Assembly (NCBI GenBank): GCA_000143165.1
Contig: CP002084.1
Coordinates: forward strand, 1,178,001-1,242,000
Origin: Dehalogenimonas lykanthroporepellens BL-DC-9
Lineage (GTDB): Bacteria > Chloroflexota > Dehalococcoidia > Dehalococcoidales > Dehalococcoidaceae
Length of the DNA: 64,000 nt
Reading direction: 5' to 3'
Positions 52,687 to 62,200 of the stretch are shown piece by piece. The notes below the pieces were generated by a model. The model was not told the origin of the DNA. It saw nothing but the letters and a program-made list of their open reading frames with translations, and did no database searches. Every line of letters starts with the position of its first letter. The stretch's first letter is position 1. The translations under genes were made by a program, and so were the position numbers.

Positions 52687-54036
52687 TTGGTAGATATAAC
52701 TGAAAACGACCCGCTGAAACAGGAGGTGGCAATAGACCCTGATTATGACGACGCCGACGAGCAGACCGACCGGGAACGCCGGTCTTTTGTCGAACGCACC
52801 CTGACCGACACCCTGGGCGAGGGGGAACGCAAAACGGCCGTGGTCATCCAGCCGGTATTTTACGCCGACCTGGTAGCCTGGGCGCTGAAAACCTGGCTGG
52901 AGCGTGAAGGCTGGCGCGTCCTGAAAGCCACCGGCAACGAAGGCCAGTCTATGCCGCACCACGAGACGGTGGAATACGCCCCCGACTGCCAGGCGGAGTT
53001 CATGATGAACGGCATCCTCACCGTCGCCCGGCAGGATACCCGGCTGACCCTCATCGTCCGTATCAAACCGCGCTGTCAGCCCCAGATACAGATAACCGGC
53101 CGCGTCGAAGACGCCTCGGCGGTGACCGCCATGGCCGAAGGGCTGTCAGCGCTTATTAAAAATGAAAACTTCTATCGCCACGCCTGTGTGCGGATGAACG
53201 CTTACTACCCGGCCCTCATCACGCCCGAGTCCCGCTCCTGGAACTCCATCATCCTGGACGAGGATACGCTCCGTGACATCCGGCAGAACACCATCGGCTT
53301 TTTCCGGAAATCCCGCCAGCTGGCGCGGATGGGCGTCCCCCGCAAGCGCGGCCTTATCCTGTCCGGCCACCCCGGCACCGGCAAGACGCTCATCTGCAAG
53401 GCCATTATGAAACAGACCGCCGGCAAATACACCTGCATCACCACCGACCCCGGCCTGATGGACGAGCCGAACTACATCCGCGCCGTGTACGCGCTGGCCG
53501 GCGAACTGGCGCCGTCCTTCGTCTTCATCGAAGACCTGGACCAGATAGGCCAGTCCCGCTCCCTGTTTCCCTTCCATAACGGTTCGCCGCTCAACACCCT
53601 GCTGGAGGTGATGGACGGGGCCGAGGCCTGCGACGGCATCATTACCATCGCCACCACCAATTCCCTGGACAGCCTGGACTCCGCGCTGATACGCCGGCCG
53701 TCCCGGTTCGACCGCATCATCGAACTGCCCCACCCGGACGAGGACAAGCGGCGGAGCATCATCGACACCCTGAGTCGCCGCATCCGGCTGGACGCCGACA
53801 TCAAGGCCTACATAACTCGAAGCACCCGGCACTTCACCCCGGCCCAGCTTCAGGAAGTTATCTACACCCTGGCCATCGACCGCGCCGGCCGGGAACGCCG
53901 CTTCCGCACCACCGCGCCGCTGGCGGTGACCCGTGAGGACGTGGACCGCGCCATCCGGCGCGTCAATTCCTTCCGGCAGACCGGCAGTCTGGGCTTCCGC
54001 CCGTCGGATTGCGGCCCGGGGGACGGCGTAGCCTGA
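52687..54036 (+). CDS. AAA+ ATPase of the defence region
   Basis: A 449-residue ATPase starting at TTG 52687, with AAAGGAGG ten bases upstream. Residues ~1-50 are acidic. Residues ~50-165 form an unrecognised domain (FYADLVAWALKTWLEREGWR ...). The AAA+ module has Walker A LSGHPGTGKTLICKAI (~residue 226), Walker B SFVFIEDLDQIGQ (~residue 278), sensor 1 ITIATTNSLDSLD and the arginine finger region IRRPSRFDRIIELP. It resembles the p97/FtsH/Vps4 classic clade rather than replication clamp loaders. It is followed 109 bp later by the DUF2779 nuclease. A partner nuclease or unfolding target is likely. Confidence 0.85.
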   Translation: MVDITENDPLKQEVAIDPDYDDADEQTDRERRSFVERTLTDTLGEGERKTAVVIQPVFYADLVAWALKTWLEREGWRVLKATGNEGQSMPHHETVEYAPDCQAEFMMNGILTVARQDTRLTLIVRIKPRCQPQIQITGRVEDASAVTAMAEGLSALIKNENFYRHACVRMNAYYPALITPESRSWNSIILDEDTLRDIRQNTIGFFRKSRQLARMGVPRKRGLILSGHPGTGKTLICKAIMKQTAGKYTCITTDPGLMDEPNYIRAVYALAGELAPSFVFIEDLDQIGQSRSLFPFHNGSPLNTLLEVMDGAEACDGIITIATTNSLDSLDSALIRRPSRFDRIIELPHPDEDKRRSIIDTLSRRIRLDADIKAYITRSTRHFTPAQLQEVIYTLAIDRAGRERRFRTTAPLAVTREDVDRAIRRVNSFRQTGSLGFRPSDCGPGDGVA

Positions 54037-54145
54037 TGGCACTGCTGATTTCAGCGCGCATCGCCACCGTCATCCTGGCCTGGCCGGGGCGCTTCAGAAA
54101 AAACTCTTTCAACCCGGCCCAATACCGGGTAAGATAGGAAAAACA

Positions 54146-55630
54146 ATGTACAAAGGAAAAACCGGCAACCTCTCCAAATCAAAATACCTGAAGTCTCTCC
54201 AGTGCCCCCGCCTGCTGTGGGTGGATGCCAACCAGCGGGAGCGCATCGTGATTGACGAAAGCACCCAGCACATCTTCGCGCAGGGGCATGAAGTGGGCCT
54301 TCTGGCCCAGTCGCTCTTTCCCGACGGCGTGGACGCCGGCACCGGGCCCAGCGCCGAAAACCTGGCCATCACCGCTGAACTGCTCCCTCAGCGCGTGCCC
54401 ATCTACGAAGCCGGGCTGTCAGCCGGGCGGTTGTACTGCCGGGCGGACATCCTGGAACCGGCCCCGGGCGACGCCTGGGACATCATCGAGGTGAAAAGCG
54501 CCAATTCGGTCAAGCCGGAAAACCTGGACGACGTGGCCTTCCAGCGCTACTGCGCCACCATGAGCGGACTGACCATCCGGCGCTGTTTCCTGATGCACCT
54601 GAACCCTGATTATGTAAAACAGGGTGACATCGACCCGGAAGCGCTGTTCGTCACCGAGGACGTGACCGACCAACTGGACCCGCACACCGACGGCATCGAA
54701 GGGCGCATCGCCGAGGCCCTGCAGGTAATGGATGCCGATGAGTGCCCCGGCCCGGACATCGGCGCCCGGTGTTCCAGCCCCTACGCCTGCGCGCTGACCG
54801 GCGAATGCTGGGACGGCCTGGCCGACCATCACCCGCTGACGCTGTATTACGGCAAGGCGCTGGGCGAGCGACTGCTGAAACAGGGCATCAACACCATTGC
54901 CGACATCCCGCCCCACGTCAAACTGAACGGCAAGCAACGCATCCAGATGGAATGCGTCCTGAACAACCGGCCTTACATTGACCACGCCGCACTGGGTGAC
55001 TTCCTGGGCGGGCTGGAATATCCGCTGTATTTCATGGACTTCGAAACCTTCCAGACGGCCATACCGCTCTACGACGGCACCAGACCCTACCAGCAGATAC
55101 CGTTCCAGTTTTCGGTTCATGTAGTGGACCGTCCCGGCGCCGAACCCCGTCATCATTCCTTCCTGGCCGATTCCCCGGCCGACCCCCGGGCGGACTTCAT
55201 CCGGGAACTGACGGCGTGCATGGGTGAGAGAGGCAGTGTCATCGTCTATTACCAGACCTTCGAGACGGGACGCCTGGCGGAACTGGCCCAGGCCTTCCCG
55301 GAGTACCGGGAGCGCATCGCCAACATCGTCGGCCGGATGGCCGACCTCATCGTGCCCTTCCGCAACTTCGCCTACTACCACCCCGACCAGCGCGGCCGGG
55401 CCTCACTGAAGTACACCATGCCCGCCCTGACCGGCCTGGGCTATTCGGATCTGGTCATCAAGGAAGGCGGCATGGCCTCCCTGCGCTACTTCCAGTCCGT
55501 CTTCGGCAACCTGCCGGAGGCCGAGGTAGCCGCCATCCGCCGTGACCTGGAAACCTACTGCGGCCAGGATACGTTCGGTATGATCGGGATGGTGGAGGAG
55601 TTGCGGGGGTTGGTTACCCGGAAGATATGA
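54146..55630 (+). CDS. DUF2779-type fusion nuclease (Cas4-like plus DEDD)
   Basis: A 494-residue protein with two nuclease-like halves. The N-terminal half looks like Cas4/RecB: Cys20 (SLQCPRLLW), the PD-(D/E)XK residues in CRADILEP and WDIIEVKSAN (~residues 93-117), and a later Cys set CSSPYACALTGEC (~209-221). Together with Cys20 these could hold a 4Fe-4S cluster as in Cas4. The C-terminal half is RNase-H-like: YFMDFETFQTAIP (~residue 295) supplies the DxE, and CGQDTFGMIGM near the end supplies another Asp, as in DEDD exonucleases. AGGAAA precedes the ATG. No cas1 or CRISPR is present. Confidence 0.82.
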   Translation: MYKGKTGNLSKSKYLKSLQCPRLLWVDANQRERIVIDESTQHIFAQGHEVGLLAQSLFPDGVDAGTGPSAENLAITAELLPQRVPIYEAGLSAGRLYCRADILEPAPGDAWDIIEVKSANSVKPENLDDVAFQRYCATMSGLTIRRCFLMHLNPDYVKQGDIDPEALFVTEDVTDQLDPHTDGIEGRIAEALQVMDADECPGPDIGARCSSPYACALTGECWDGLADHHPLTLYYGKALGERLLKQGINTIADIPPHVKLNGKQRIQMECVLNNRPYIDHAALGDFLGGLEYPLYFMDFETFQTAIPLYDGTRPYQQIPFQFSVHVVDRPGAEPRHHSFLADSPADPRADFIRELTACMGERGSVIVYYQTFETGRLAELAQAFPEYRERIANIVGRMADLIVPFRNFAYYHPDQRGRASLKYTMPALTGLGYSDLVIKEGGMASLRYFQSVFGNLPEAEVAAIRRDLETYCGQDTFGMIGMVEELRGLVTRKI

Positions 55631-55730
55631 AAAAACGCTTATACATCTCAAAAAACTATTATAATTCGGCCTGTTTTTCAAAAAACACTTATTTTGAGGC
55701 CTTATTTTCAGAAAACAGTTACACATTCCC
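55629..55730. repeat. 30-bp degenerate tandem repeat
   Basis: Units begin at 55629 (short), 55649, 55679 and 55709, each starting CAAAAAAC or similar; the two complete units end in GGCCT(G/T)(T/A)TTTT. The period is exactly 30 bp across the middle units. It lies between the DUF2779 stop and the helicase promoter. Confidence 0.7.
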
Positions 55731-55765
55731 AATCCAGCGTCATTTTCCCCCACTCACGCAAAAAC

Positions 55766-55783
55766 GTGACACACTGCTGTCAC
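55766..55783. promoter_or_regulatory. Palindromic operator before the helicase-methyltransferase block
   Basis: GTGACA (55766-55771), 6 bp, TGTCAC (55778-55783), the same arms as at 52624-52642. It lies about 40 bp upstream of the -35 box at 55821. Confidence 0.75.
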
Positions 55784-55820
55784 TGCCGGGCGGTATCATG
55801 CCGGTAATGAAGCGTTTTGC

Positions 55821-55864
55821 TTCACAAGCCCCGGTTGACTGCGTATAATGGGTCAACGCAGTCA
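55821..55864 (+). promoter_or_regulatory. Promoter with a second inverted repeat, PLD-helicase operon
   Basis: TTCACA (55821-55826), 17 bp, TATAAT (55844-55849). The -10 box is flanked by perfect 8-bp arms TGACTGCG (55836-55843) and CGCAGTCA (55857-55864). This is a likely repressor site, different from the GTGACA palindrome upstream. Confidence 0.7.
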
Positions 55865-55891
55865 GGTAAAAGTAAACAGGCGGAAGGTATT

Positions 55892-58800
55892 TTGTCACCA
55901 AACAGCCGTTTTATTACCAACGACAAAACCACAAAGCTCATCGACCGGCTGAACCAGCTTATCAAGCATAGTTCAGAGCTTAAGTTCCTGGTCGGCTTCT
56001 TCTACTTCTCCGGCCTGCAGGAGATCTATCAGGCGCTCAAGGCCAACCCTGATGCCGTTATCAAAATACTGGTCGGCCTTAATGTAGATAAACACAACTA
56101 CGGCATCATCGAATACGGCGACAACCGGAAGCTGGACGGGCGGGAACACTGGAAAAACTTCGAATACTCACTGCTTAACGCTTTCGATAACGATGAGTTC
56201 GATACGCCCGAATTCCATGAACAGGTCAATTTTTTCATCGAGGCCATCATCAACGACCGGCTCCGGATACGAAAAACCCGCGAACCCAACCATGCCAAAT
56301 TGTATCTCTTCGGTATCCGCCCCGCGGACCAAAGCCTCCTGAAATCCACCTTCATTACCGGTTCCAGCAATCTGACCGGGGCCGGATTGTCCCAGCAGAA
56401 CGAATTCAACGTTGAAATCAAAGACTACGGTTACGATGAAGCTGAAGGTTTTTTCAACGAACTTTGGGACAAGGCGGTAAAGATAACCGAGGACGACCTT
56501 AACAAGACCCTCCTGATCAAGCTGATTACCGAAAAAACCCAGGTGGCGCAGGTCACCCCCTACGAGGCCTACGTTTTCCTGCTCAAGATGTATCTGGAAA
56601 CCCAGGAGCAGAAAACTCTCGATGGCTATCTGCTTAAACTGCTCGAAAATGCCGGCTACAAGACTTACAGCTACCAGACCGACGCTGTCGCCCAGGCGCT
56701 CCAGATCATCGAAAACCAGCAGGGTGTCATCATTTCCGACGTGGTCGGCCTGGGCAAGAGTATCATCGCCGGACTGACTGCGGTAGGACTCCAGAGTAGA
56801 AGAGGGCTTATCATCTGCCCGCCCGGGCTTATCGGCGGTTACGACAAACACGGCAACTACTCAGGCTGGGCTAAGTATAAAAAAGACTTCGGACTGCATT
56901 CCTGGGAAATCTGCTCCTCCGGAGACTTGGAAAAAACCTTCAATCTGGTACAAAAGCATGACGACTTCGACACGGTTATCATTGACGAAGCCCACCGCTT
57001 CCGGAACGAAGACACCCAGAATTATGAACACCTGGCCAATATCTGTCGCGGCCGCCGGGTGATACTGCTCTCCGCCACCCCTTTCAACAATACCCCTAAC
57101 GACATTTTTGCCTTACTGAAGCTGTTCGTGGTGCCGGGTAAATCCACCCTGAGCATCGACGGCAACCTGACCGGCGAGTTCCGCAGTTTTCACGCCCAGT
57201 TCAAGAAGCTCTCAGACATCAAGAAGAACCATAAATCACCATCGGCGCAGAAAAGGCTGAAGGCCAGGGCACTATATGAAGAGCTTTTCGGCGCCGGCGA
57301 TATCGACCTGGCCAGAGTGGACGACCGTACCCGGGAACTGTCCCTCCGGATTAAAAATATCATCGCCCCGGTGACCATCAGGCGAAACCGCATCGACCTG
57401 AAAAATGACCCGGAATATTCCAAGGAGATGATAGACCTGCCGGAAGTCCAGGACCCGCGGGAATGCTTCTTCGAACTGACACCGGAACAATCCGAATTTT
57501 ACGACCGCATAATCGATGTTTATTTCGGTGAAAACGGCCGTTTCAGCGGCGCTATCTACCGGCCATACATCTATGAAGTTGGCCTGGATGCCGACCCGGA
57601 CAAACTGGGGGAAGAAGGCAACCGGCAAGCCCAGGCCCAGACTAACCTGTATGATTTCATGCGCCGGTTACTGGTCAAACGCTTCGAAAGCTCTTTCGGC
57701 GCCTTCCGTGACAGTATTCGTAACTTTCACAGCGTCTCCACCAAAGCCCGGCAATTCATCCGGAATAACGGCAAGTTCATCCTTGACCGTAAACTGCTCA
57801 ACCGTATCTATGACCTGGACGGCGACCTGGTGGCTGGAGCCCTGGCGGACTTCGAGGCCCAAATCGGCGAGGAAAAGATCAATCCCAAGCTGGATAAAAT
57901 CTATACCATCGACGAATTCGTTGACCGCGAACGTTTTCTGGAAGACATCGACAACGACATCAGTCTTCTGGAACTTGTCCTGGATGAACTGGCTGAACTG
58001 AAACTGACCGAAAACGACCCCAAGATAGCCCGGCTGGCTGAAGACATTGCGTGTATCACCGCCATGAAAGACAACGCTAAAGAGCCGGTGCGCAAAGTGG
58101 TCATCTTTTCAGAATATATCGATACAGTGGCCTATGTGGAAAAGTACCTCCGCCCTATCTACGGCGACCGGCTGATTGCCGTCAAGGGGGACTACGGCCA
58201 AAGCAAAGCCACCGAAATCCTGGCCAACTTCGACACCACGTATTCCGGCAAACCGCGTGACGACATCCAGATACTGCTGACCACCGATAAAATGTCCGAA
58301 GGCTTCAACCTCAACCGCGCCGGTGCGGTCATCAACTACGATATCCCCTGGAACCCCACCCGGGTCATTCAGCGGGTAGGCAGAATCAACCGCATCAGCC
58401 GGAAGGTCTTCGACAAGCTCTATATCTATAATTTCTTCCCGACGGTTCAGGGAGCCACGGTAGTAAAAAGCCGTCTCATTGCCACCCAGAAGATGTTCCT
58501 GATTCACAACGCCCTGGGCGAAGACGCCAAGATCTTCGAGCCTGAAGAGGAACCCACCCCTTCAGAACTGTTCCACCGCATCCAGCTCAACCCCGAATCC
58601 AGCGAAAAGGAAAGCTTCAACACCACCGTCCGCCGTCTTTACAAAGATGTAGATGACGCTGTTAAAGCCAAGGTCAAAGACTTCCCCCTGCGCCTCAAGG
58701 TCACCAAACAAAATGACCAATTCAGTCAGACAGCCTTCTTCAGCCGTGGTAATGGCCTTTTCGTAAGGCAACTGGCTACCGGCGATGAAAAACCCCGGCA

Positions 58801-59287
58801 AATCTCTTTCCAGGAAGCCCTGCCCTTCGTAGAATGCGGGCCGGAAGAACCGGCATTGCCTGTTGTCACCTTCGACTGGGATACATATCGCGCCCTCAAG
58901 GAATACCGGGAGAAAACCACCGGCGGCGGCGCCATGAAGTCCTTCGAGCAGAAAGCTTTCAACAACCTGAAATCCATTCTGGCGGACAAGTCCGGGGACT
59001 ATGATGGCCTGCTGACCTTCATCACCAACCTGGTGGAAGACATCGCCGATTACCGCACCCTGCCGGACTTCACCCTGCGGGAACTGGCTTCGCTGGATGT
59101 AACTTCAGCCTCCAAACGGAAGAAGACGATAGACAGGCTTTATGAACTGCGCTACAAACTGGGCGAGAAATACCTGGATGAAATCAAAAGACGCGCCAGC
59201 CTGACCGACAAGACGGTTATTGTGGCAGTACAGAACACACCGGAGAATATGGTACATGAGCAAGGAATCCCTGCAAAAGGTAATTGA
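55892..59287 (+). CDS. PLD nuclease-SNF2 helicase fusion
   Basis: A 1131-residue protein starting at TTG 55892, with GGAAGG four bases upstream; the frame is open to 55817 but that covers the promoter. Residues ~1-190 are a PLD-type nuclease domain with the HxK motif NHAKLYLFG (~134) and FITGSSNLTGAGLSQQNEF (~153-171). The HKD Asp is replaced by Gly, as in several defence PLDs. The SNF2-like motor has motif I DVVGLGKSIIAGL (~284), DEAH (IDEAHRF, ~365), motif III LLSATPFNN, and motif VI IQRVGRINRI (~827). It overlaps the methyltransferase gene by 32 bp. It is probably the translocase/nuclease of a restriction-type system. Confidence 0.88.
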   Translation: MSPNSRFITNDKTTKLIDRLNQLIKHSSELKFLVGFFYFSGLQEIYQALKANPDAVIKILVGLNVDKHNYGIIEYGDNRKLDGREHWKNFEYSLLNAFDNDEFDTPEFHEQVNFFIEAIINDRLRIRKTREPNHAKLYLFGIRPADQSLLKSTFITGSSNLTGAGLSQQNEFNVEIKDYGYDEAEGFFNELWDKAVKITEDDLNKTLLIKLITEKTQVAQVTPYEAYVFLLKMYLETQEQKTLDGYLLKLLENAGYKTYSYQTDAVAQALQIIENQQGVIISDVVGLGKSIIAGLTAVGLQSRRGLIICPPGLIGGYDKHGNYSGWAKYKKDFGLHSWEICSSGDLEKTFNLVQKHDDFDTVIIDEAHRFRNEDTQNYEHLANICRGRRVILLSATPFNNTPNDIFALLKLFVVPGKSTLSIDGNLTGEFRSFHAQFKKLSDIKKNHKSPSAQKRLKARALYEELFGAGDIDLARVDDRTRELSLRIKNIIAPVTIRRNRIDLKNDPEYSKEMIDLPEVQDPRECFFELTPEQSEFYDRIIDVYFGENGRFSGAIYRPYIYEVGLDADPDKLGEEGNRQAQAQTNLYDFMRRLLVKRFESSFGAFRDSIRNFHSVSTKARQFIRNNGKFILDRKLLNRIYDLDGDLVAGALADFEAQIGEEKINPKLDKIYTIDEFVDRERFLEDIDNDISLLELVLDELAELKLTENDPKIARLAEDIACITAMKDNAKEPVRKVVIFSEYIDTVAYVEKYLRPIYGDRLIAVKGDYGQSKATEILANFDTTYSGKPRDDIQILLTTDKMSEGFNLNRAGAVINYDIPWNPTRVIQRVGRINRISRKVFDKLYIYNFFPTVQGATVVKSRLIATQKMFLIHNALGEDAKIFEPEEEPTPSELFHRIQLNPESSEKESFNTTVRRLYKDVDDAVKAKVKDFPLRLKVTKQNDQFSQTAFFSRGNGLFVRQLATGDEKPRQISFQEALPFVECGPEEPALPVVTFDWDTYRALKEYREKTTGGGAMKSFEQKAFNNLKSILADKSGDYDGLLTFITNLVEDIADYRTLPDFTLRELASLDVTSASKRKKTIDRLYELRYKLGEKYLDEIKRRASLTDKTVIVAVQNTPENMVHEQGIPAKGN

Positions 59288-62200
59288 CAGTGGCGCCGCC
59301 GATGAGCCGCTGAATGATTTTTTCCATGAAGTCAGCGATGGCTATCGTGAAGTCGACGAACCGCTGGAAACCAGTCATGACCGGTTTATCAATGCTCGGC
59401 TATTGGGTGAAATCACCTTCAGCCCCGTAGATAAGCTGGCTATTGTCACCGCCGATGTAACTACCGACCTGACCGAACGCTCCGGCAAGAAAGCCCAGTA
59501 CGAGTTCGCCCGGAAACTGCTTCGCGACTGGAAAACCTATGACGGCGGCATCTTCATCTTCAAAGGTAATAAGAAGCAATTCCGCTTCAGTCTGGTTTAT
59601 ACCCAGTACCAGGGACCTAAGCGGGACTTCAGCAACTTCCGCCGCTTTACTTATTACGTCGATCCCGAACAAACCAACAAGACCTTCAGGGAACGGATTG
59701 GCCAGGGTGATTATTCCAGCCTGGAGAAGATTAAAGAAGCCTTTTCGGTGGAGAAGGTAACCAAAGCTTTTTACACCGATATAGCCAACTGGTATTTCTG
59801 GGCGGTACAGAGTTCCCGCTTTCCCAATGACGCGGAAAACGAGCCGGGTGGCAGAAATGTAGCCGTGATCCGTTTGATTACCAGAATGATTTTCATTTGG
59901 TTCATGAAAGAACGGGAGCTGGTTCCGCTGAAATTATTCAAGAAAGACCAGGCTCAAAAGCTACTGGTTAGCCTGGAGCCGGAAGAAACCACATATTATA
60001 AAGCGATCCTTCAAAACCTCTTCTTTGCCACCCTCAATACCAAGCAGAAAGATAGAAAATTCCGCTTCACTCATGAATTCCAGGGCAAGAACAACAGCTA
60101 CATGGACCATAGCGTCTATCGTTATGAAAACTTGTTCCGGAACCGCGAGGATATGCTGATCATCTTCAAGGATATTCCTTTCCTCAACGGCGGATTGTTC
60201 GACTGCCTTGACTGGCCGGCCAAAACGTCCGGAACCGAGGTGCGCTTCGACGGCTTCACCGACAAAGACGTTGGCTTAAGTGTCCCCAACCACCTTTTCA
60301 TCAGTGATGTTATTTCCGTAAATCTGAACACCGAATACGGAACCAAAGGGAAGAAGTACACAACGCAGGGTTTACTGAATATCCTTTCCTCTTACAATTT
60401 TACAATCGACGAGAACGATCCGAATGACCAGGAAGTAGCCCTTGACCCCGAAATGCTCGGCAAGATATTCGAAAATCTATTGGCCAGCTTCAACCCGGAA
60501 ACGGCCACCACCGCCCGTAAAGCAACCGGGAGCTATTACACCCCGCGGGAAATCGTGGATTATATGGTCACTCAATCTCTCAAACAATACTACCAAACCC
60601 ATTTGAGCAACGGCGACGCCCTTAGCGAGAACCTGGATATACTACTGGCCCCACTAACCGACGACGTTGTGAATCCATTCGATGAAGAAACTTCAAAGGA
60701 AATAGTGAGATTAACGGAGCAACTGCGGATTGTAGACCCGGCAGTCGGTTCAGGGGCTTTCCCCATGGGTATATTGAATAAGCTGGTTACTGTGCTGGCT
60801 AAAGTCGACCCGAATAATAAGCTCTGGAAACAAAAACAACTCGAAGCCGCGAAAAACTTGACCGACCCAATATCCCGAAAAAGATTGGAAGAACAGATCG
60901 AAGAGCAATTCTCTACGAAGAATTCCAACTATGGCAGGAAACTATATTTAATACAGAAATGTATTTACGGCGTTGATATCCAGCAAATTGCCATCGAAAT
61001 TGCCAAACTGCGTTTCTTCATTTCCCTACTGGTGGATGAAAATATCGATAAAACCAAGGACAATTGGGGCATAGAGCCTTTACCTAACCTGGATTTCAAG
61101 CTGATGCAGGGCAATAGCCTGGTTTCTAATTTCATGGATATTGATCTGGATGCCGACGACGGCCCAAACGTAAAACTCATGAAAGATGAGGCAGAAGAAC
61201 TCGCCGACCAATTTCAGCAAAGGAAAAGCGAGTACCAATACGAGACTGACAGGCTCAAGAAGACCAGGTTAAAAGAAGAAATTGACACACTCATAATAAA
61301 GATATTCGAAACCCGCATCAAAACCCAGAAAGCGATATATTTTAACGGATTAACCCAGATACACAAGTTGTTAGAGCCCTGGGATGAGGGTGAGAAAAAA
61401 AGAGAACAGCTCAAGAAAGAGATAGAGCTACTGAACCAGAAAAGTGGGTTCGACCTGGAATTGGCGGAAAAACGTTTAAAGGAATTTACTTCCGGGCAGA
61501 AAATCAAGCCCTTCTTTGCCTGGAAACTCTACTTTGCCGAAGTATTCCGGGAAAAAGGTGGTTTCGACATAGCTATCGCGAATCCGCCGTATATAGGTGA
61601 AAAGAAAAATAAATCACTTTTCGAGCCCATCAAGCAAAGCTCTTTAAGACCTTACTATCAAGGTAAGATGGACGTTTTCTATTTCTTTTTCCATTTGGCT
61701 CTTAATATTTGCCGCAATAACGGAATAATCACGTTTATCACAACCAATTACTACTTAACAGCAACAGCAGCATCTAAATTACGTTGTGATTTCAAATCCC
61801 GGGCTACGATAACACGCCTAGTGAATTTCAATGTGTTAAAAATATTTGAAGCAGCACCGGGACAACACAACTTAATAACATTTCTGACTAAAACTTCTGA
61901 TCCTGAATACATCGCTGATACCTGTATAACCAATAGAGTAGGTTACGGCAACTCCACCGTAATAAACCAAATATTGAGCTGGCAAGATAATCGGACAGAT
62001 TATTTTAAATTGTCTCAGGATATTATTTATGACGGCAAAGACTGTTACATCCGCATGTGCCGTAATTCATGTGACCCTGTATCTGAAATACTTGATAAAA
62101 TTAAATCAGAAGGTGTAAATCTAGGTGATTTATGCAATATTAATCAGGGGATTGTGACTGGCGCAGATAAATTAACAAATCGTCATATCGCTAAATATAA

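Noticed and set aside
54035-54136. 33-codon frame overlapping the AAA+ stop (ATG in TGATG)
   Set aside because: Overlapping start is suggestive, but it is very short, unrecognised and lacks its own ribosome site.
54419-55381. 320-residue minus-strand frame opposite the DUF2779 gene
   Set aside because: Antisense shadow of the fusion nuclease.
55629-55730. Possible CRISPR array
   Set aside because: The 30-bp units are contiguous and degenerate, with no spacers and no cas1/cas2 nearby.
55403-55753. 116-residue minus-strand frame with FLK-RP repeats
   Set aside because: Its repeats are just the 30-bp DNA repeat read in frame; the rest is antisense to the nuclease gene.
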